Notes: generated from the sequence alone by a model not told the origin. Shown: positions 1 through 11,650, counted from the stretch's first letter. The stretch: 64,000 nt of DNA from Petrolisthes cinctipes (GCA_033782935.1 JAWQEG010000259.1:2334001-2398000), one strand, 5' to 3'. A program made the numbers and translations.

Positions 1-67
1 GCCCCGACCACCCCACATACGGAAAACAGATAAATACCCCTCACCCACTCAGAATCGCCACTTCCTC

Positions 68-99
68 CTGAAGATGTCCAATGCACTGGACGAAACGTC
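68..99 (+). ncRNA. Candidate hammerhead ribozyme core in the pseudo-LTR
   Basis: The bases read CTGAAGA, then a 5-bp stem (GTCCA pairing with TGGAC around a 6-nt loop), then GAAA, then CGTC. This is the order of the hammerhead catalytic core: CUGANGA, stem II, GAAA, a very short stem III and a UH cleavage site. Penelope-like elements are known to carry hammerheads with minimal stem III in their pseudo-LTRs. The ATG of the long frame lies inside the motif at 74-76. I did not find a convincing stem I, so cleavage activity is inference. Confidence 0.55.
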
Positions 100-2683
100 G
101 ACCTCCCCCAACAACTCAACATTTGCCTCACTTATCCACCATCTAAGTGAAGACTTAAGAAAAACTGTAAGAAATATTGAAAATATAAATTATAAACTCA
201 TTAATGCAGAACAAGCCATTTCCTTCAACCTCGTTTGTTTGAAAGAGAATATACTCCCTGGCTACACCAACATAAAACTACATAACGAGAATGCCAGAAA
301 CAGGAACAGCACTCTACAGTTTCGTGAAGAACTGGTGAGAGAAGAAATTGCTGAGAAAAAAGAAACTGCAAGGAAACTAAGAACACAACGAGATGCTCTC
401 TTCCACCTATGGGAAGATGGAATCACTACCGACAACCTAAGACTACAAATCAACAGAAAACTACAGCTCCTCGGGGAACAACACCGACGAAAGACAGAGA
501 GTGTAGCCATCAAGAAACTATCACATCTATATGGGGGCAATATCAAGTTACCTCAACCGTCCCCAGGATACATCAACCTCACCGACACCACACTCACCCC
601 AGATCAACAGGACTTTCTCAACATGGGGCTAAATTGTCACTACATGACTAAGCCAAAACCACACCGGAAACGACTGGAGATGGAGATCCTCTTAGACGAC
701 ATCCACCAACTAGAGAAAAACGGGAAAATTACTACCTCAACTGCACTTCACCCAACTCTACTTGCTGAAGCCGCCAAGACGAGGGGAGTCTACCACAGCA
801 AACTCCTGAGTAATAATCACTTCCTCGCCTCGAAACAGCTACGAGAAAACCCGGACATCATCATTCGTCGTGCTGATAAGGCCTCCTCTTTAGTTGTCCA
901 TGGGAGAGAGGAATACCTACAGAAAATAGACAACATTCTAAGTGACACCAGCAAATTCAAAAGAATCACCTGCAACCCCACCAACGACATCAAGCGAAGG
1001 GCCAACACCACCATTTCTACCATCAACGCTAAGGCTGGAGGGATCCACCTGAAAAAACTTATTGGAGAATTTGCGCCTGGTTACGCCTATGGCACGGTGA
1101 AAACCCACAAGCCTGGGAACCCCCTCAGGCCTATCATCTCCCAGATCCCAACTGCAACATACCAACTGGCCAAATCTCTGAACAACCTACTTTCACCTTA
1201 TGTGCCCAGCAAGTACAGCCTCAATTCAGCCACAGATTTTCTACAAATTCTCCGTGACTCTCCTAAAGTAGACAACCATATCATCGCCTCCCTAGATGTT
1301 GAGAGTTTGTTCACTAATGTGCCAGTGGATAAAACTATAGACATCATCCTCCACCGGGTTTACGAACACCCAGACCTCCCACGACTGGACATCCCCAAAA
1401 CCTGCCTCAAGACTCTACTTGAACTCTGCACCAAGGAAGCTCCATTTATTTGCCCCCGTGGCAATATGTATCAGCAGATTGACGGTATAGCGATGGGTAG
1501 CCCACTGGGGGTCCTCTTCGCTAACTTCTTTATGGGCAATGTTGAAGAGGACCTTCTCAAATGTAATCGCCCTTCGATGTACTGTCGGTATGTTGACGAC
1601 ATTTTTGTTCAAGTGAAGGACCTAGACGAGCTACTACTACTACAACAACGGTTTATCTCCTCGTCTGGCCTGAACTTCACCTACGAAAAATCGACGGATG
1701 GCAAACTACCCTTCCTGGACCTCTTGGTTGCCCACCACGACTCAGACTTCCAAACCACAGTGTACACAAAGTCCACCAACAACGGACGGTGTCTAAATGG
1801 TGACAGTGAATGCCCCAAGAGATACCTCCAATCCACCATCTCATCCTACGTCAGGAGGGCTCTCACTCACTGCACCAGCTGAAGAGACACACACCAGGAA
1901 CTAGAACGTCTCACCCAAGTCCTGGTAAACAATGGATATTCTAACACAGACGTCTCCAACACCATCAAACTCCAGCTACAAATATGGTACGAAGTGAATC
2001 CCCTAACCAAACTCAACAGTGATATCAAACTTTACTACCGCAATTACATGTCCACCGACTACAAGACTGACGAGACCATACTAAGAGACATAATAAAGAA
2101 GAATGTCCACCCCACCGACCCAGACAGCGAGATCAAACTAGTAATTTACTACAAGTCTCCTAAAACCTCGAACCTCACCCTACACAACCGACCTACTACC
2201 TCCAAGAGCCCGATGAACAGTGACCACGTGATTTACCAACACTCCTGTAACAGTGTGGACTGTGAGCCTTACCACTATGTTGGTAAAACACAAACATCAC
2301 TGTCTCGTCGGCTCACCATGCACCTCCAGTCAGGGTCTATAAAAGACCACTACCGCACCCACGACAACCAAGCTCTGACACGAGACAAACTAGTAAATAA
2401 TACCACCATACTAGACAAAGAAACAGATTGCAGAAGACTCTCCTACCTAGATGCGAACTACATAGAAACCCTACAACCCTCTATAAACAACCAGACACAA
2501 GACGTCCAAATACTGCCCTCCAGAAAACGACACATCACCAGCACCGTCAGGATACTCACCACACCTCCAACACCTACCGACCCACCACAAGCATCTAACA
2601 TCTTACCCACCACCACTACAACCAACCAACAACTCAGACGTAGCGCCAGAATCAGAAGCTACCCCCCATCCACCAATCAGTAG
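74..2683 (+). pseudogene. Penelope-like reverse transcriptase/GIY-YIG endonuclease, interrupted by one stop
   Basis: A reading frame of about 870 codons would copy the element RNA at a nicked chromosomal site. The reverse-transcriptase motifs are SLDVESLFTNVP (about residue 405), GIAMGSPLG (about 470) and YCRYVDDIFV (about 503, intact catalytic DD). The GIY-YIG nuclease follows near 2270-2490, with HYVGKTQTSLSRR and a later [11 protein letters not shown] single TGA at 1880-1882 separates two open stretches in the same frame (74-1882 and 1994-2683), and the 111 bases between them hold no other stop. One substitution, for example of a Trp or Arg codon, would explain it. The ATG at 74 opens the frame inside the ribozyme-like core. 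The element is recently active-looking but broken, unless the stop is read through. Confidence 0.88.
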
Positions 2684-2698
2684 GCCTCTGATATGGTG

Positions 2699-3109
<411 letters not shown>

Positions 3110-3282
3110 TTATTGGATTCCCAGATCCTCAAAAAATGGAGTTAGATATAAAAATCAATTGTCTAGGACGAATAGTGAAGGAGTATAGTAACTGGTATTT
3201 TTAGGATTTGGTAGCTAACTTTGGCGCCATCTGGAAAATTAGACCTTTGCATGGTCAGCCTTTTGATATTTTTGATATGTTA

Positions 3283-3438
3283 TTAAGGGGGTATACAGCA
3301 CATTGTTTTGGGTGGTAAATCTGGAGCAAAATGATTCCTCCAAACTATTCCAGGCAAAAGGATACCATTATTTATCTTCATCTGGGTCTGTTTCCCAGGA
3401 AGAATCAAGGCACTCCAGTCTATCAAAAGTATACTATA
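3283..3438. mobile_element. TTAA-flanked palindromic MITE, family B
   Basis: It starts TTAAGGGGG and its right end carries AAAAGTATACTATA, complementary to the left-end TATAC region. The middle contains GATTCCTCCAAACTATTCC and its degenerate complement, so the whole element folds on itself. It is related to the copies at 8571 and 16218. No coding capacity. Confidence 0.6.
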
Positions 3439-3537
3439 TCTTACTTGATACTACACTTGATACTAAAATAAACAAATGAGAAATCGTTTGTAGGAATTAT
3501 TTTAGGGTAAGGAAACAGGTCTCCCATTAAAGTAACG

Positions 3538-3769
3538 TTAAGGGGAGTAACCAATTATGTGATAACGGAAAGCTACTGATTCCTCCATACTATGCCAGGA
3601 AACACAACCCCTCCACATGGACTTCTAGAAGAAATGTGTTTTATAGATGAGTTTGGAGGCCTACAAATTGAACACAAAAGGTGGATTCCCTTAAGGTTGT
3701 CTATTTACTGGCATAGTTTGGAGGAATCACAGACCTTCCATTTCACCAACAAGAAAATCTCTACTTTAA
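3538..3769. mobile_element. TTAA-flanked palindromic MITE, family A (long variant)
   Basis: It begins TTAAGGGGAG and ends in CTTTAA. The left half carries GATTCCTCCATACTATGCC and the right half its complement, GGCATAGTTTGGAGGAATC. About 60 bp of extra sequence sits in the centre compared with the 163-168-bp copies elsewhere. Confidence 0.65.
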
Positions 3770-3930
3770 AGTCGAGTAGTTTATTATAGAATGATCGTTC
3801 CACTCCTTTTCTTGATGTTAAAATTTGTAGATTCATTATTTTTCATATCACAATTCTTTTACAAAGCAATCAGTTATATTATGCACTCCAAAACACTTAG
3901 ATAAATAAATGTTGCAAATTTGGTGAATGT

Positions 3931-4085
3931 TTAAGGGACCCTGTGATGTAGTCAGAATATTGGAGATAAATGAGTCCTTCAAATATTGCCACGAAACACC
4001 ACCTATAGGTAGGGAGCTTGTTTCTTGGCATAGTCAGGAGGAATCAGAAGCATCCAATTTTCATACACGATCACAGGGTCCTTAA
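3931..4085. mobile_element. TTAA-flanked palindromic MITE, family C
   Basis: It runs from TTAAGGGACCCTGTGATGTA to GATCACAGGGTCCTTAA, so the ends are inverted repeats with TTAA on both sides. The interior has TTGCCACGAAACACC and its complement. The length of 155 bp matches the copy at 12567. TTAA target duplication is typical of piggyBac-type transposons, but no transposase is present, so the assignment is inference. Confidence 0.75.
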
Positions 4086-4334
4086 GAAACTAAGTATCCT
4101 GATTGTTATATAATGAAATCTGACTTCAAGACTAGACAAACTTATTTCGAGCAAAAACCATCAACCATTGACAAAACGGATTAAATTTGTATCTTTCCCT
4201 TACACTTCAGATTTAAACAATGAGTACATTGGCATTGTGTGTTGTATAGTCTGGACTTTCAAATAGCCTTTTAATCTACTTCCACTGTAAATTCTTTATT
4301 AGTAATGCACAAAACTATTATTCAAACGAACGTA

Positions 4335-4520
4335 GGAGTACACCATATATCTTGTGATGATTGTGATCGAATATATATTGGTGAAACGGATAGGGACCTT
4401 AACACGAGAATATAATATATGAACATAGAATGCATTAAGCAGAAAAAACTTAGAGTATGACATCTTTCTTCATTCCTCAGAAAATAATCATTCAATTAAC
4501 GGGAATAATACCGACCAATT
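4335..4520 (+). pseudogene. Decayed GIY-YIG fragment of a second Penelope-like element
   Basis: Frame 1 from 4335 reads SCDDCDRIYIGETDRDLNTR, the characteristic start of a Penelope GIY-YIG nuclease (CxxC before YIGET). Stops follow at once, and the nearby EHRMH-like bases are frameshifted. It differs from the nuclease at 2270, so it is from an older, different family. Confidence 0.6.
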
Positions 4521-4892
4521 TATACATATTTTGTAATCTAAAGAAACGTAGGATAATACTCTAGATGAATAATAATTTTTAGAATAACTTGTAGTAATCC
4601 TTTTGGGGAGGACGTAATGTAATGTAATGCAAATAATACATACATTCTTTACGGTGAAAAAAAAAAATCAATGCATTTCTGAGCGTATATAACATACACT
4701 GATAAGTTGTAACTTAATTAAAGGTATTCAACTGGTAAGTGTTGTTGGAGTGAACTGACCTTGGAAATACCTAGTGCCAGGAGGATGGCAGTGAGGAGCA
4801 GTGTAAACATTGTTTGTCTTGATGATCTTTGTCTATCTTAACAATGCCTGCAACCAAGGAAGGAAATAATTAATATTGCATAATAAATACAG

Positions 4893-5033
<141 letters not shown>

Positions 5034-5100
5034 TTCTAATCAAAATGACTTTTTAAACTGAACAAATGCTCCAAACTATTATCGTGAGTGCTTTGGCTAT

Positions 5101-5341
5101 GGGTCGATTCCACAGTGGTATTGGTTTGTTAGCTTCCTAACCAACCACACTTGTAAGGCTTCATTTTTTTCCAAAAGCTGAGTATCCACATTCACAAAAT
5201 CTATCAAACAGTTAGATAATGATCATTGCATCATTTACTCACCAAATTCATTACATAATTCGGCCATAAGTCATTTACATGGCTAAGTTTTTTTTCGTTT
5301 GCGTGCTTACAAACCACTAACAACGACTGTGGAATCGACCC
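5101..5341. mobile_element. Inverted-repeat MITE, family D
   Basis: The ends are GGGTCGATTCCACAGT and its exact complement. A related copy with the same terminal GATTCCAC and internal GTATCCA/TTCACAAAATCT words lies at 12273-12520. It is about 241 bp and non-coding. Confidence 0.7.
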
Positions 5342-5443
5342 TAAGTTATGGTTAAAATGAAGCTGAAGAATGGACGAATATAATTATGATGCCGCGTCTA
5401 GACTTTTGTGGGGAATTCTGTTGTTGGGACAGTTTATTCTGTC

Positions 5444-5520
5444 CTTAAAAGGGGAGATTCTATTGTTGGTGATTTGGAAGGTCTGTAATTAATCCAAACA
5501 ATGACACGAAACAGATTCTT
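5444..5520. mobile_element. Half of a family A MITE
   Basis: AAAGGGGAGATTCTATTGTT followed by a degraded CCAAACAATGACACGAAACAG matches the left half of family A. The right half is absent and replaced by a short CT-rich run. Confidence 0.5.
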
Positions 5521-6056
5521 TCTCTCTCTGAGAATAGAGACCTGCTTAATATGTAGGGCCATATGTATAAAAATATTTATGTGAATGGGTTTATAGTTAT
5601 ATAATGCGGTTTATGTTTGAGGGTTTACCATGTGACCTGAATGAGAATTCTTAGGGATACTGAATACCAGTGTATTTGTTTTATCTTCATTGTTGCCATG
5701 TTTCCAATGTAAACATTGCAATTGTCATTAGCTTCATTCTGTCATAATTTCTGTTATTATATATAGTTTGTCAGCCTTAACGGCAACCTGGCTATCTCCA
5801 CCCCTTTTTGCTCTCGTTTCCTCCCTACCTCTCCTCAAGCACCCCCAACACACACCCAGTTCCCTCGCTCACCCCCGCCTGTATACTCCCCCCCCCCCTA
5901 CCACCTCCACCTCCGGGAAAGGAAAGAACATCGGGGGAAATAAAAAAAAATACATGGAATGGTAACGGAGGAAGTGGAACAAAACAGAATACAGTCACAT
6001 TCAAATAAAAATAGAACTATAAGTTACACAGTACTGTATGTTATATGGATGTGCCT
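5521..6056. other. Non-coding stretch, no gene seen
   Basis: AT-rich sequence with a pyrimidine-rich patch near 5795-5905 that includes a C12-type run. The short open frames there are low-complexity. Confidence 0.6.
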
Positions 6057-6060
6057 TTGA

Positions 6061-6106
6061 CCTGAAGAAGCAATAGCAAAACGTCGTCAATAAAGGCTCC
6101 TCGTCA
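6061..6106 (+). other. Degenerate hammerhead-like remnant
   Basis: It reads CCTGAAGAAGCAATAGCAAA then ACGTCGTCAATAAA. CTGAAGA followed soon by AAACGTC resembles the Penelope ribozyme core, but the GAAA box reads CAAA and the stem is poor. A similar CCTGAAGAAGCAG motif occurs near 46998. Probably a Penelope relic. Confidence 0.3.
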
Positions 6107-6747
6107 TAGAGTGTTGTTCTTACTATTTTGTCAAGCAAATGCTTATTTTAACTCAACGTTCTTCATCTCACTAGGCTCTATCAAAATAAATGTTAACAGT
6201 TCGTACTGAAAATAAATAAGAAAACAGATGACAAAATTAACAACAAACGATAACACTACTTCACTATCTGTAAATGTAAATCGTTATAAATTTGTCTATA
6301 ATTATATAAAAAGCATATAACCTATTCCTATTACTAAGGTAGAAATGAATATTTGAAGCCTTAAAACGAATCACAGCACGAGCCGTGAGCCTGTAAAGCA
6401 ATGCCAGGCAGATCCCCTCCCATCACCATCAGTTGGCTGATGTATGACAACCACAACTGAGAATAAAATACGAGTTATTCCAGTATGCGTTATAATTCAG
6501 TTCCTCATTAACAATGTATGCTACTGTTCTTCATATACTGTATATATGGCAAATAAACATAATATATTTAGTTCACCACAATGCTCTCTTGTTGAGATAT
6601 AATAAGGTTATATTATCACTAAACTTTCCTAGCAACTTATCGACCAATCATCTCCGTCGTTATATGTTCAACTCACTACACCTCCGTCACCTCCTTGTGG
6701 GGTAGGGTATAGAGGAGCCCAGGGTGATAAAGAAACTCCCTTCCGCA
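6107..6747. other. Non-coding stretch; palindrome arm visible from 6601
   Basis: No gene or repeat family is recognised. Base 6601 is the complement partner of the last base of the window, so the arm may begin further left. Confidence 0.5.
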
Positions 6748-6843
6748 ACTGTACCACTGAGGGTGTCTGTTTTCTGGTATAGTCAGGAGGAATCAATAGC
6801 CTTCCAATTATTATTCACCAACAAGTGAATCTCCCCTTATCAA
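6748..6843. mobile_element. Right half of a family A MITE
   Basis: It matches the GTCTGTTTTCTGG...GGAGGAATC...GAATCTCCCCTTA half of family A. The left half is missing. The mirror copy is at about 63758-63853. Confidence 0.55.
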
Positions 6844-7024
6844 TTAAAGTATTGGATGGTTCTCAGAGAAACACTAAGAAGCATATTACATGCCACTGAC
6901 TTAGACTAAAACTCAGATTACATTGTCTCAGCTCATTCAACAATTGTGAAAAAAAAAAAAAAAAAAATCCGATAATAAAATCAGAAGTGTAATCATTACC
7001 TATTGCTACTCTATATACCGTTGA

Positions 7025-7322
7025 CGCCATTAAATGTTTTGTCTACTATTCCTTTAAAGTATGCCCAGAAACAGGGACAGATTAAGGGCCCTGTCATCGT
7101 GTATTAGAATTGAAGGCTTCTGATTCCTTCTGACTATGCCACGAAACAACCTCCTTCCATGTAGGTGGTGTTTCGTGGCTTTATTTGAAGGACGTATTTA
7201 CCTCCAATTTCTTGACTACATCACTGGGTCAATTAACAAAAATAATGGTGGCCTGGTGCTTGAAAGTGTTTGAAGGAATCAGTTGCTCCAGACTTACCAA
7301 CACTACTATCCTCTTAATATCC
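7025..7322. mobile_element. Family B MITE split by a family C insertion
   Basis: AAAGTATGCCCAGAAACAGG before 7082 resembles the left half of family B. AACAAAAATAATGGTGGCCT after 7236 matches its right half. A complete family C element sits between them at a TTAA. Confidence 0.6.
7082..7236. mobile_element. TTAA-flanked MITE, family C, nested in family B
   Basis: It starts TTAAGGGCCCTGTCATCGTG and ends CATCACTGGGTCAATTAA, in the opposite orientation to the copies at 3931 and 12567. The length of 155 bp is the family standard. The mirror copy is at 63364-63518. Confidence 0.75.
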
Positions 7323-7398
7323 TTGAAATCTTCTTCGTTTGACAGTACCTGCTACAAAACTGTTATCTCTTCATATCTAAATAAGTTTTCCAGAACAT

Positions 7399-7401
<3 letters not shown>

Positions 7402-7452
<51 letters not shown>
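7402..7452. repeat. (TC)n microsatellite
   Basis: A pure TC run of about 51 bp. The mirror (GA)n near 63167 is about 21 bp shorter, judging from the shift in paired coordinates. Confidence 0.95.
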
Positions 7453-7457
<5 letters not shown>

Positions 7458-8002
7458 ATGATGATTATTAATATTCACATCAATGTATCTTGGTCAAGTT
7501 ATTTGAAAACGCTCTGTTGAACCAAATCTAAACATTCCCATTTCCAAACCTTTCTTTAACCTTATGTACATTACTGTACTTTCCATGCATAACATCCACT
7601 TTCCACCTAATTACATCGTTGCTAGTTAACAGGGAAGCAACCGCCATTAAGGGAGAAATTGAGTTATTGAAAGCTAAATAAGAAACAATTCTTCCTCCAT
7701 ATTCATATTTTTGGCTTCAGGTCCATAGGTTTAAAATTGACGAAGATAATAATAGCCCTCTGAGTGAAAGTTAGGTTAGTCTTCAGTTTCTAACATCAAA
7801 TGTCACTGCTAGCTGTTCCTGTGATTATGTATGACCATTGTTGTTTGTATGTGTAGGTCAAGACTGTTATTATCTCAGAGTGCATTTCAGATTGATTCCA
7901 ACAACTTCGCCACAGGGGGGGGGGGGACTGCATGGCTTCTACTTTCAGCGATAACCTGTACATTTCTTGGTGATATGTTTCCAGTCCACACCTAAATAAC
8001 TA
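7453..8002. other. Non-coding stretch, no gene seen
   Basis: Contains a G run near 7915. No element is recognised. Confidence 0.6.
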
Positions 8003-8003
8003 C

Positions 8004-8038
<35 letters not shown>
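8003..8038. repeat. (TA)n microsatellite
   Basis: Short TA dinucleotide run, mirrored at about 62583-62610. Confidence 0.9.
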
Positions 8039-8041
<3 letters not shown>

Positions 8042-8248
8042 CCGTGTCGACACCCTTTCTATATGTTCTCTTCCATTCATTATTACCGTCCTGTTTACTG
8101 TACTGGATAACTACTTTCTCCTATCACACACCTTTCAAAATATTGACACCAATATAATAATTATTGAGTCTATTAACACGGCCATAACATCTACTGTTTA
8201 CCTCCATTTCTCTAATGTTTGCTTACAACAACCAAAAATATGTATACA

Positions 8249-8411
8249 TTAAGTAGAGATTCTTCTGTTTGTAAATTGGAAGGTCTCTGATTCCTCCAAA
8301 CTATGCCACCAAACAGATCCCCTATTAGTACCATTGAGGACGTCTGTTTTCTGGCAAAATAAGGAAGAATCAGTAGCTTTCCAATTTACCAACATGAGAA
8401 TCTTACCTTAA
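8249..8411. mobile_element. TTAA-flanked palindromic MITE, family A
   Basis: 163 bp with TTAA at both ends. The two halves are imperfect complements, with GATTCCTCCAAACTATGCCA on the left and a TGGCAAAATAAGGAAGAATC variant on the right. The mirror is at 62210-62372. Confidence 0.75.
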
Positions 8412-8570
8412 CGACAGCAGAAATGAAAACAAGTCTAAGTAGTTAGTGTCACTATTTACATGGCTTTATGTTCTGTTGCTCAACAAATTGGAAGGCTATA
8501 ACCCAACACAGACCTAAAAGCCAATGTGATGGAGATTAACACCAAGGCAAGTTCATTTCACTACATACAA

Positions 8571-8731
8571 TTAAGGGGACAGTATACTTTTGGTACAATG
8601 GAGTGCCTTGATTCCCTCCAGAGTGTATGTCAGGAAACAGGATCAAATTGACAAAACTAATGGTGTCTTATTGCTTGGAATAGTTTGGTGGAGGAATCAG
8701 TTATTCAGATTTACCAACACTGCACTATTCC
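8571..8731. mobile_element. TTAA-flanked MITE, family B
   Basis: It begins TTAAGGGGACAGTATACTTT and includes GGAATAGTTTGGTGGAGGAA. The right TTAA end is missing. The mirror is at 61890-62050. Confidence 0.65.
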
Positions 8732-9182
8732 AGGCCACAGGCAATCGATAATTTTGTAATCTGGTCAGCCTCTCTCTCTCTCTCTCACCTCAGGTAAAGT
8801 GTTGAGCAGAATTCAGGTGTACTATGTGCTTCAGGTTTCAGCCAGGAGTGAAAGCCCATGAGGTCCAGGGGATTGTAATGGATCTATACTTTCTGACTAG
8901 TTGCCAACACTGGTCTATTCCTTACAACTTTGGCAATGGATGGATAACACATAGGGGAATGAATGTTACAAAAAATATGCTGATAGTGGAATTAGTTACT
9001 TCATTAAGGAAAGCACATGACAATACTAAATAGATAGAATATGCTTAGGGATGAAACAAAGGAGAATATTGCAGTAATATGGCAAATTATGAAGGTAGGT
9101 GGTAAGTAGCGAATCAGAGGATCGAGGGCTGGGGAAAATGCTAAACACTTGCGCAATGCAGAACAAACGCAAAGCACACTTG
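8732..9182. other. Non-coding stretch, no gene seen
   Basis: Contains a short (TC)n run near 8770. A 69-codon open frame at 8824-9033 has no recognisable motif, and I do not call it a gene. Confidence 0.5.
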
Positions 9183-9397
9183 TACACACACACACACACA
9201 CACACACGGATACACACACATGGACACACACACACACGGATACACACAAACGGACACACACACACAAGGACACACATTCCTACACACACACGGACACATA
9301 CACGGATACACACTCCTACACACACACGGATTCTCACTCCTACACACACACGGACACACACACACACAGACACACACACACACACGGACACACACTC

Positions 9398-9432
<35 letters not shown>

Positions 9433-9466
9433 CACACACTCCTACACACACACGGACACACACACT
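9183..9466. repeat. Compound (CA)n array with interspersed CGGACA/CTCCTA variants
   Basis: CA-dinucleotide blocks are punctuated by regular CGGATA, CGGACA and TTCCTA/CTCCTA words, giving a higher-order minisatellite. The long His/Thr or Cys/Val open frames through it are low-complexity artefacts. The mirror (about 61153-61436) differs in length. Confidence 0.9.
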
Positions 9467-10222
9467 TAAGCAGTTTGAGCATAATATTAGTTTGTTTCAT
9501 GGTCAATTCCATACCCTATTTGTATGTTTTCTCTGTTGTATAAATAGGTGTATTTCTTCACTATATGAAGCTATTATAATTGCCTACTTTTTTTTTCTTC
9601 AAAATACCTTTTTTCCATACATGAGAGGCCCAGGATGAGCCAAGATTTGCATGATTTGTTGACGCTTTTAAATGAAGGGGATTGACTCAGAAAGATTAAC
9701 ACAATATTAGTTATTCCACTGTAAATGCATTTTGTGAGGTATATACTATGTACAGTACTCAACCGCTAGTAAACATGGTGTAATATTATGCAGCCATTCT
9801 CAATACAATTCCTACATGACCGAGATAGGAATAGATACGAGAGGATTTTACTGAATCTTTAATTATCTTTATCAATCTCGGTGGCGGAAAATTAGAATTA
9901 CGGCTTGCATTAGTGATGACGGGTGAACAACCAGAGAGACTAGGATCAACATCTTTATTGGAAGGGGCCAGCAGACGTCCCACACTATACTCACACTTGT
10001 AGTGTAATGTTTAAAAATAACTGATAATGTTGATATGAATTTACGAATATTAGAATAACTTTTCATCATTTTGTTGTCCCCTATATAACTTGAGTAACCG
10101 TGTATCAGCAGTACTCCTTCATCTAGTTTAGTTTTGAGGTTTCACGGAAAATTTACTTCTGTAAATTTAATAATCTTTTAATTTTGTAATTTTCTTGATA
10201 ATATAGTTACTAAAGATGGTAT
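9467..10222. other. Non-coding stretch, no gene seen
   Basis: AT-rich sequence on both strands, no recognisable element or coding motif. Confidence 0.5.
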
Positions 10223-10427
10223 TGTACACACAACAACAAAAACTATGGTTACACCTTCTGCGCGATACAATATGACACCACGAATGAAGGTTTTTGATAA
10301 CAGCCTTCTCACATTGGTATACCTGAGTATATATGTTGCGGCCGCATCTGTTATCAAAAACCTTCATTCGTGGTGTCATTTTTTATCGCGCAGAAGGTGT
10401 AACCATAGATTTTTTGTTGTGTGTACA
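10223..10427. mobile_element. Fold-back hairpin element, 205 bp
   Basis: Two stems of about 80 bp begin TGTACACACAACAA and are almost perfect complements. They share CTTCTGCGCGATA, ATGACACCACGAATGAAG and GTTTTTGATAACAG. A loop of about 44 bp contains a GCGGCCGC octamer. The shape fits a fold-back MITE, and the transcript would be a long hairpin. The mirror is at 60192-60396. Confidence 0.8.
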
Positions 10428-10560
10428 CATGTCAAAACAAATAAGATGTTGTTTGTAACCTCTCTGGCTGATCTCCTCCTACTTACTATCTTTGAGGATA
10501 TGGTGGACTACTCTTGGTACAGATAAGACACAAAACAGATCAACCAACGTGATCAGACAG

Positions 10561-10610
10561 AATAATAATAATATTAATAATAATAATAATAATAATTATA
10601 ATAATAATTG
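10561..10610. repeat. (AAT)n microsatellite
   Basis: Imperfect AAT/AATAATT trinucleotide run, mirrored near 60009-60058. Confidence 0.85.
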
Positions 10611-11233
10611 TGAAACCAATTGCCAAATTGCGCTTACGTATAATATATCTGAGTCAATAAGAAAAAATTGTGAGGAGATGAGTGAAGTAATAGTGAAACA
10701 TCCTGGCGTTGTAGTGAGAGAGGCAAGCAGTCTAGTGAGAGTGGAGGGAGTTCTGACACACCACGAAAAGGCGAGACGACTGTCTTAAATCTGGGAAGGA
10801 AAAGGAAAGGATAGAATTACTTTGGAAAAAGCGAAATATTCTCTGAATACAGCGGTCATTGTGCAAAATCAACTAATGTAAGACAATAACAGTGTTACAG
10901 TATCCTTACTGTATCTTGTAGAGCAGAAAGAGATAGTAACTAATAGTGACAGCCGAGTGGCTTACTGATTCTAAAATACACATTGCTAGCTTAGAGGGGA
11001 GGAAGGATGCTATTGTGACTGACTTTATAAAATAAGAGAAGGGTGACGTAAGAGTTATAATCCTTCCATGGAGCAACCTGAACGACAAGTGTAACATTTC
11101 TTGACTAGGAGAGACGGAATCAAAGTCAACTTGAATCTGTGAGCACCGTGCATGCATAGATATGTTGATCAGGTTGGTCGGTAGTGACTTGATATTATGG
11201 TCTGAGTGAGTATACAGGAAGAGTTGTCATCTG

Positions 11234-11236
<3 letters not shown>
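10611..11236. other. Non-coding stretch, no gene seen
   Basis: No repeat family or coding motif is recognised. An open frame at 10492-10788 is partly the trinucleotide run. Confidence 0.5.
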
Positions 11237-11268
<32 letters not shown>

Positions 11269-11277
11269 TGTGTGTGT
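11237..11277. repeat. (TG)n microsatellite
   Basis: TG run with one TTTG interruption, mirrored near 59343-59382. Confidence 0.9.
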
Positions 11278-11289
11278 GACTACATAGTG

Positions 11290-11515
11290 GTACAATACAC
11301 AGCATGACAGGAGTAAAGTGTATATAATTATAGTACAAATGGGAGACAGAGTACATTGTATATTGGTTAGTATGAGTAAAGTACTTAATTACAGTACAGT
11401 TCATAAGGGAGACAGAGTACATTGTATATAATTAGTACACATAAGTAGTGTGTACACAATTACAGTACAGTACACAGGGCAGACAGACAGAGTACAGTGT
11501 ATGTGTACTTAGGGG
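11290..11515. repeat. Degenerate minisatellite, period about 65-75 bp
   Basis: GAGACAGAGTACATTGTATA recurs near 11344 and 11409, and a weaker CAGACAGAGTACAGTGTATG near 11483. Between them are repeated ATTACAGTACAGT words. Confidence 0.6.
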
Positions 11516-11650
11516 TACATGACTAATTAATGAATAATTATCCTGGACATGTCATTAGGGTACTCCAGAAAACTAATATTAATTGCAATCAAATGATCTT
11601 TAGCTGTTGAATGTCTCATGGGCAAGTATCCCCCCCACCACAACCCTCAC

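Larger units (their letters stand above)
1..2698 (+). mobile_element. Penelope-like retroelement, essentially one full 2.7-kb unit
   Basis: Base 1 matches base 2699, so the head-to-tail repeat period is 2698 bp. The unit holds one long frame (74-2683) with a Penelope-type reverse transcriptase followed by a GIY-YIG endonuclease. It is followed directly by the first 273 bp of another copy. This arrangement of a unit plus a partial tandem copy (pseudo-LTR) is the known organisation of Penelope-like elements. The unit may extend left of the window, so its true 5' end is not visible. It lies outside the visible palindrome. Confidence 0.88.

Noticed and set aside
9099..9638. His/Thr-rich and Cys/Val-rich frames
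   Set aside because: They are (CA)n and (TG)n read in different frames.
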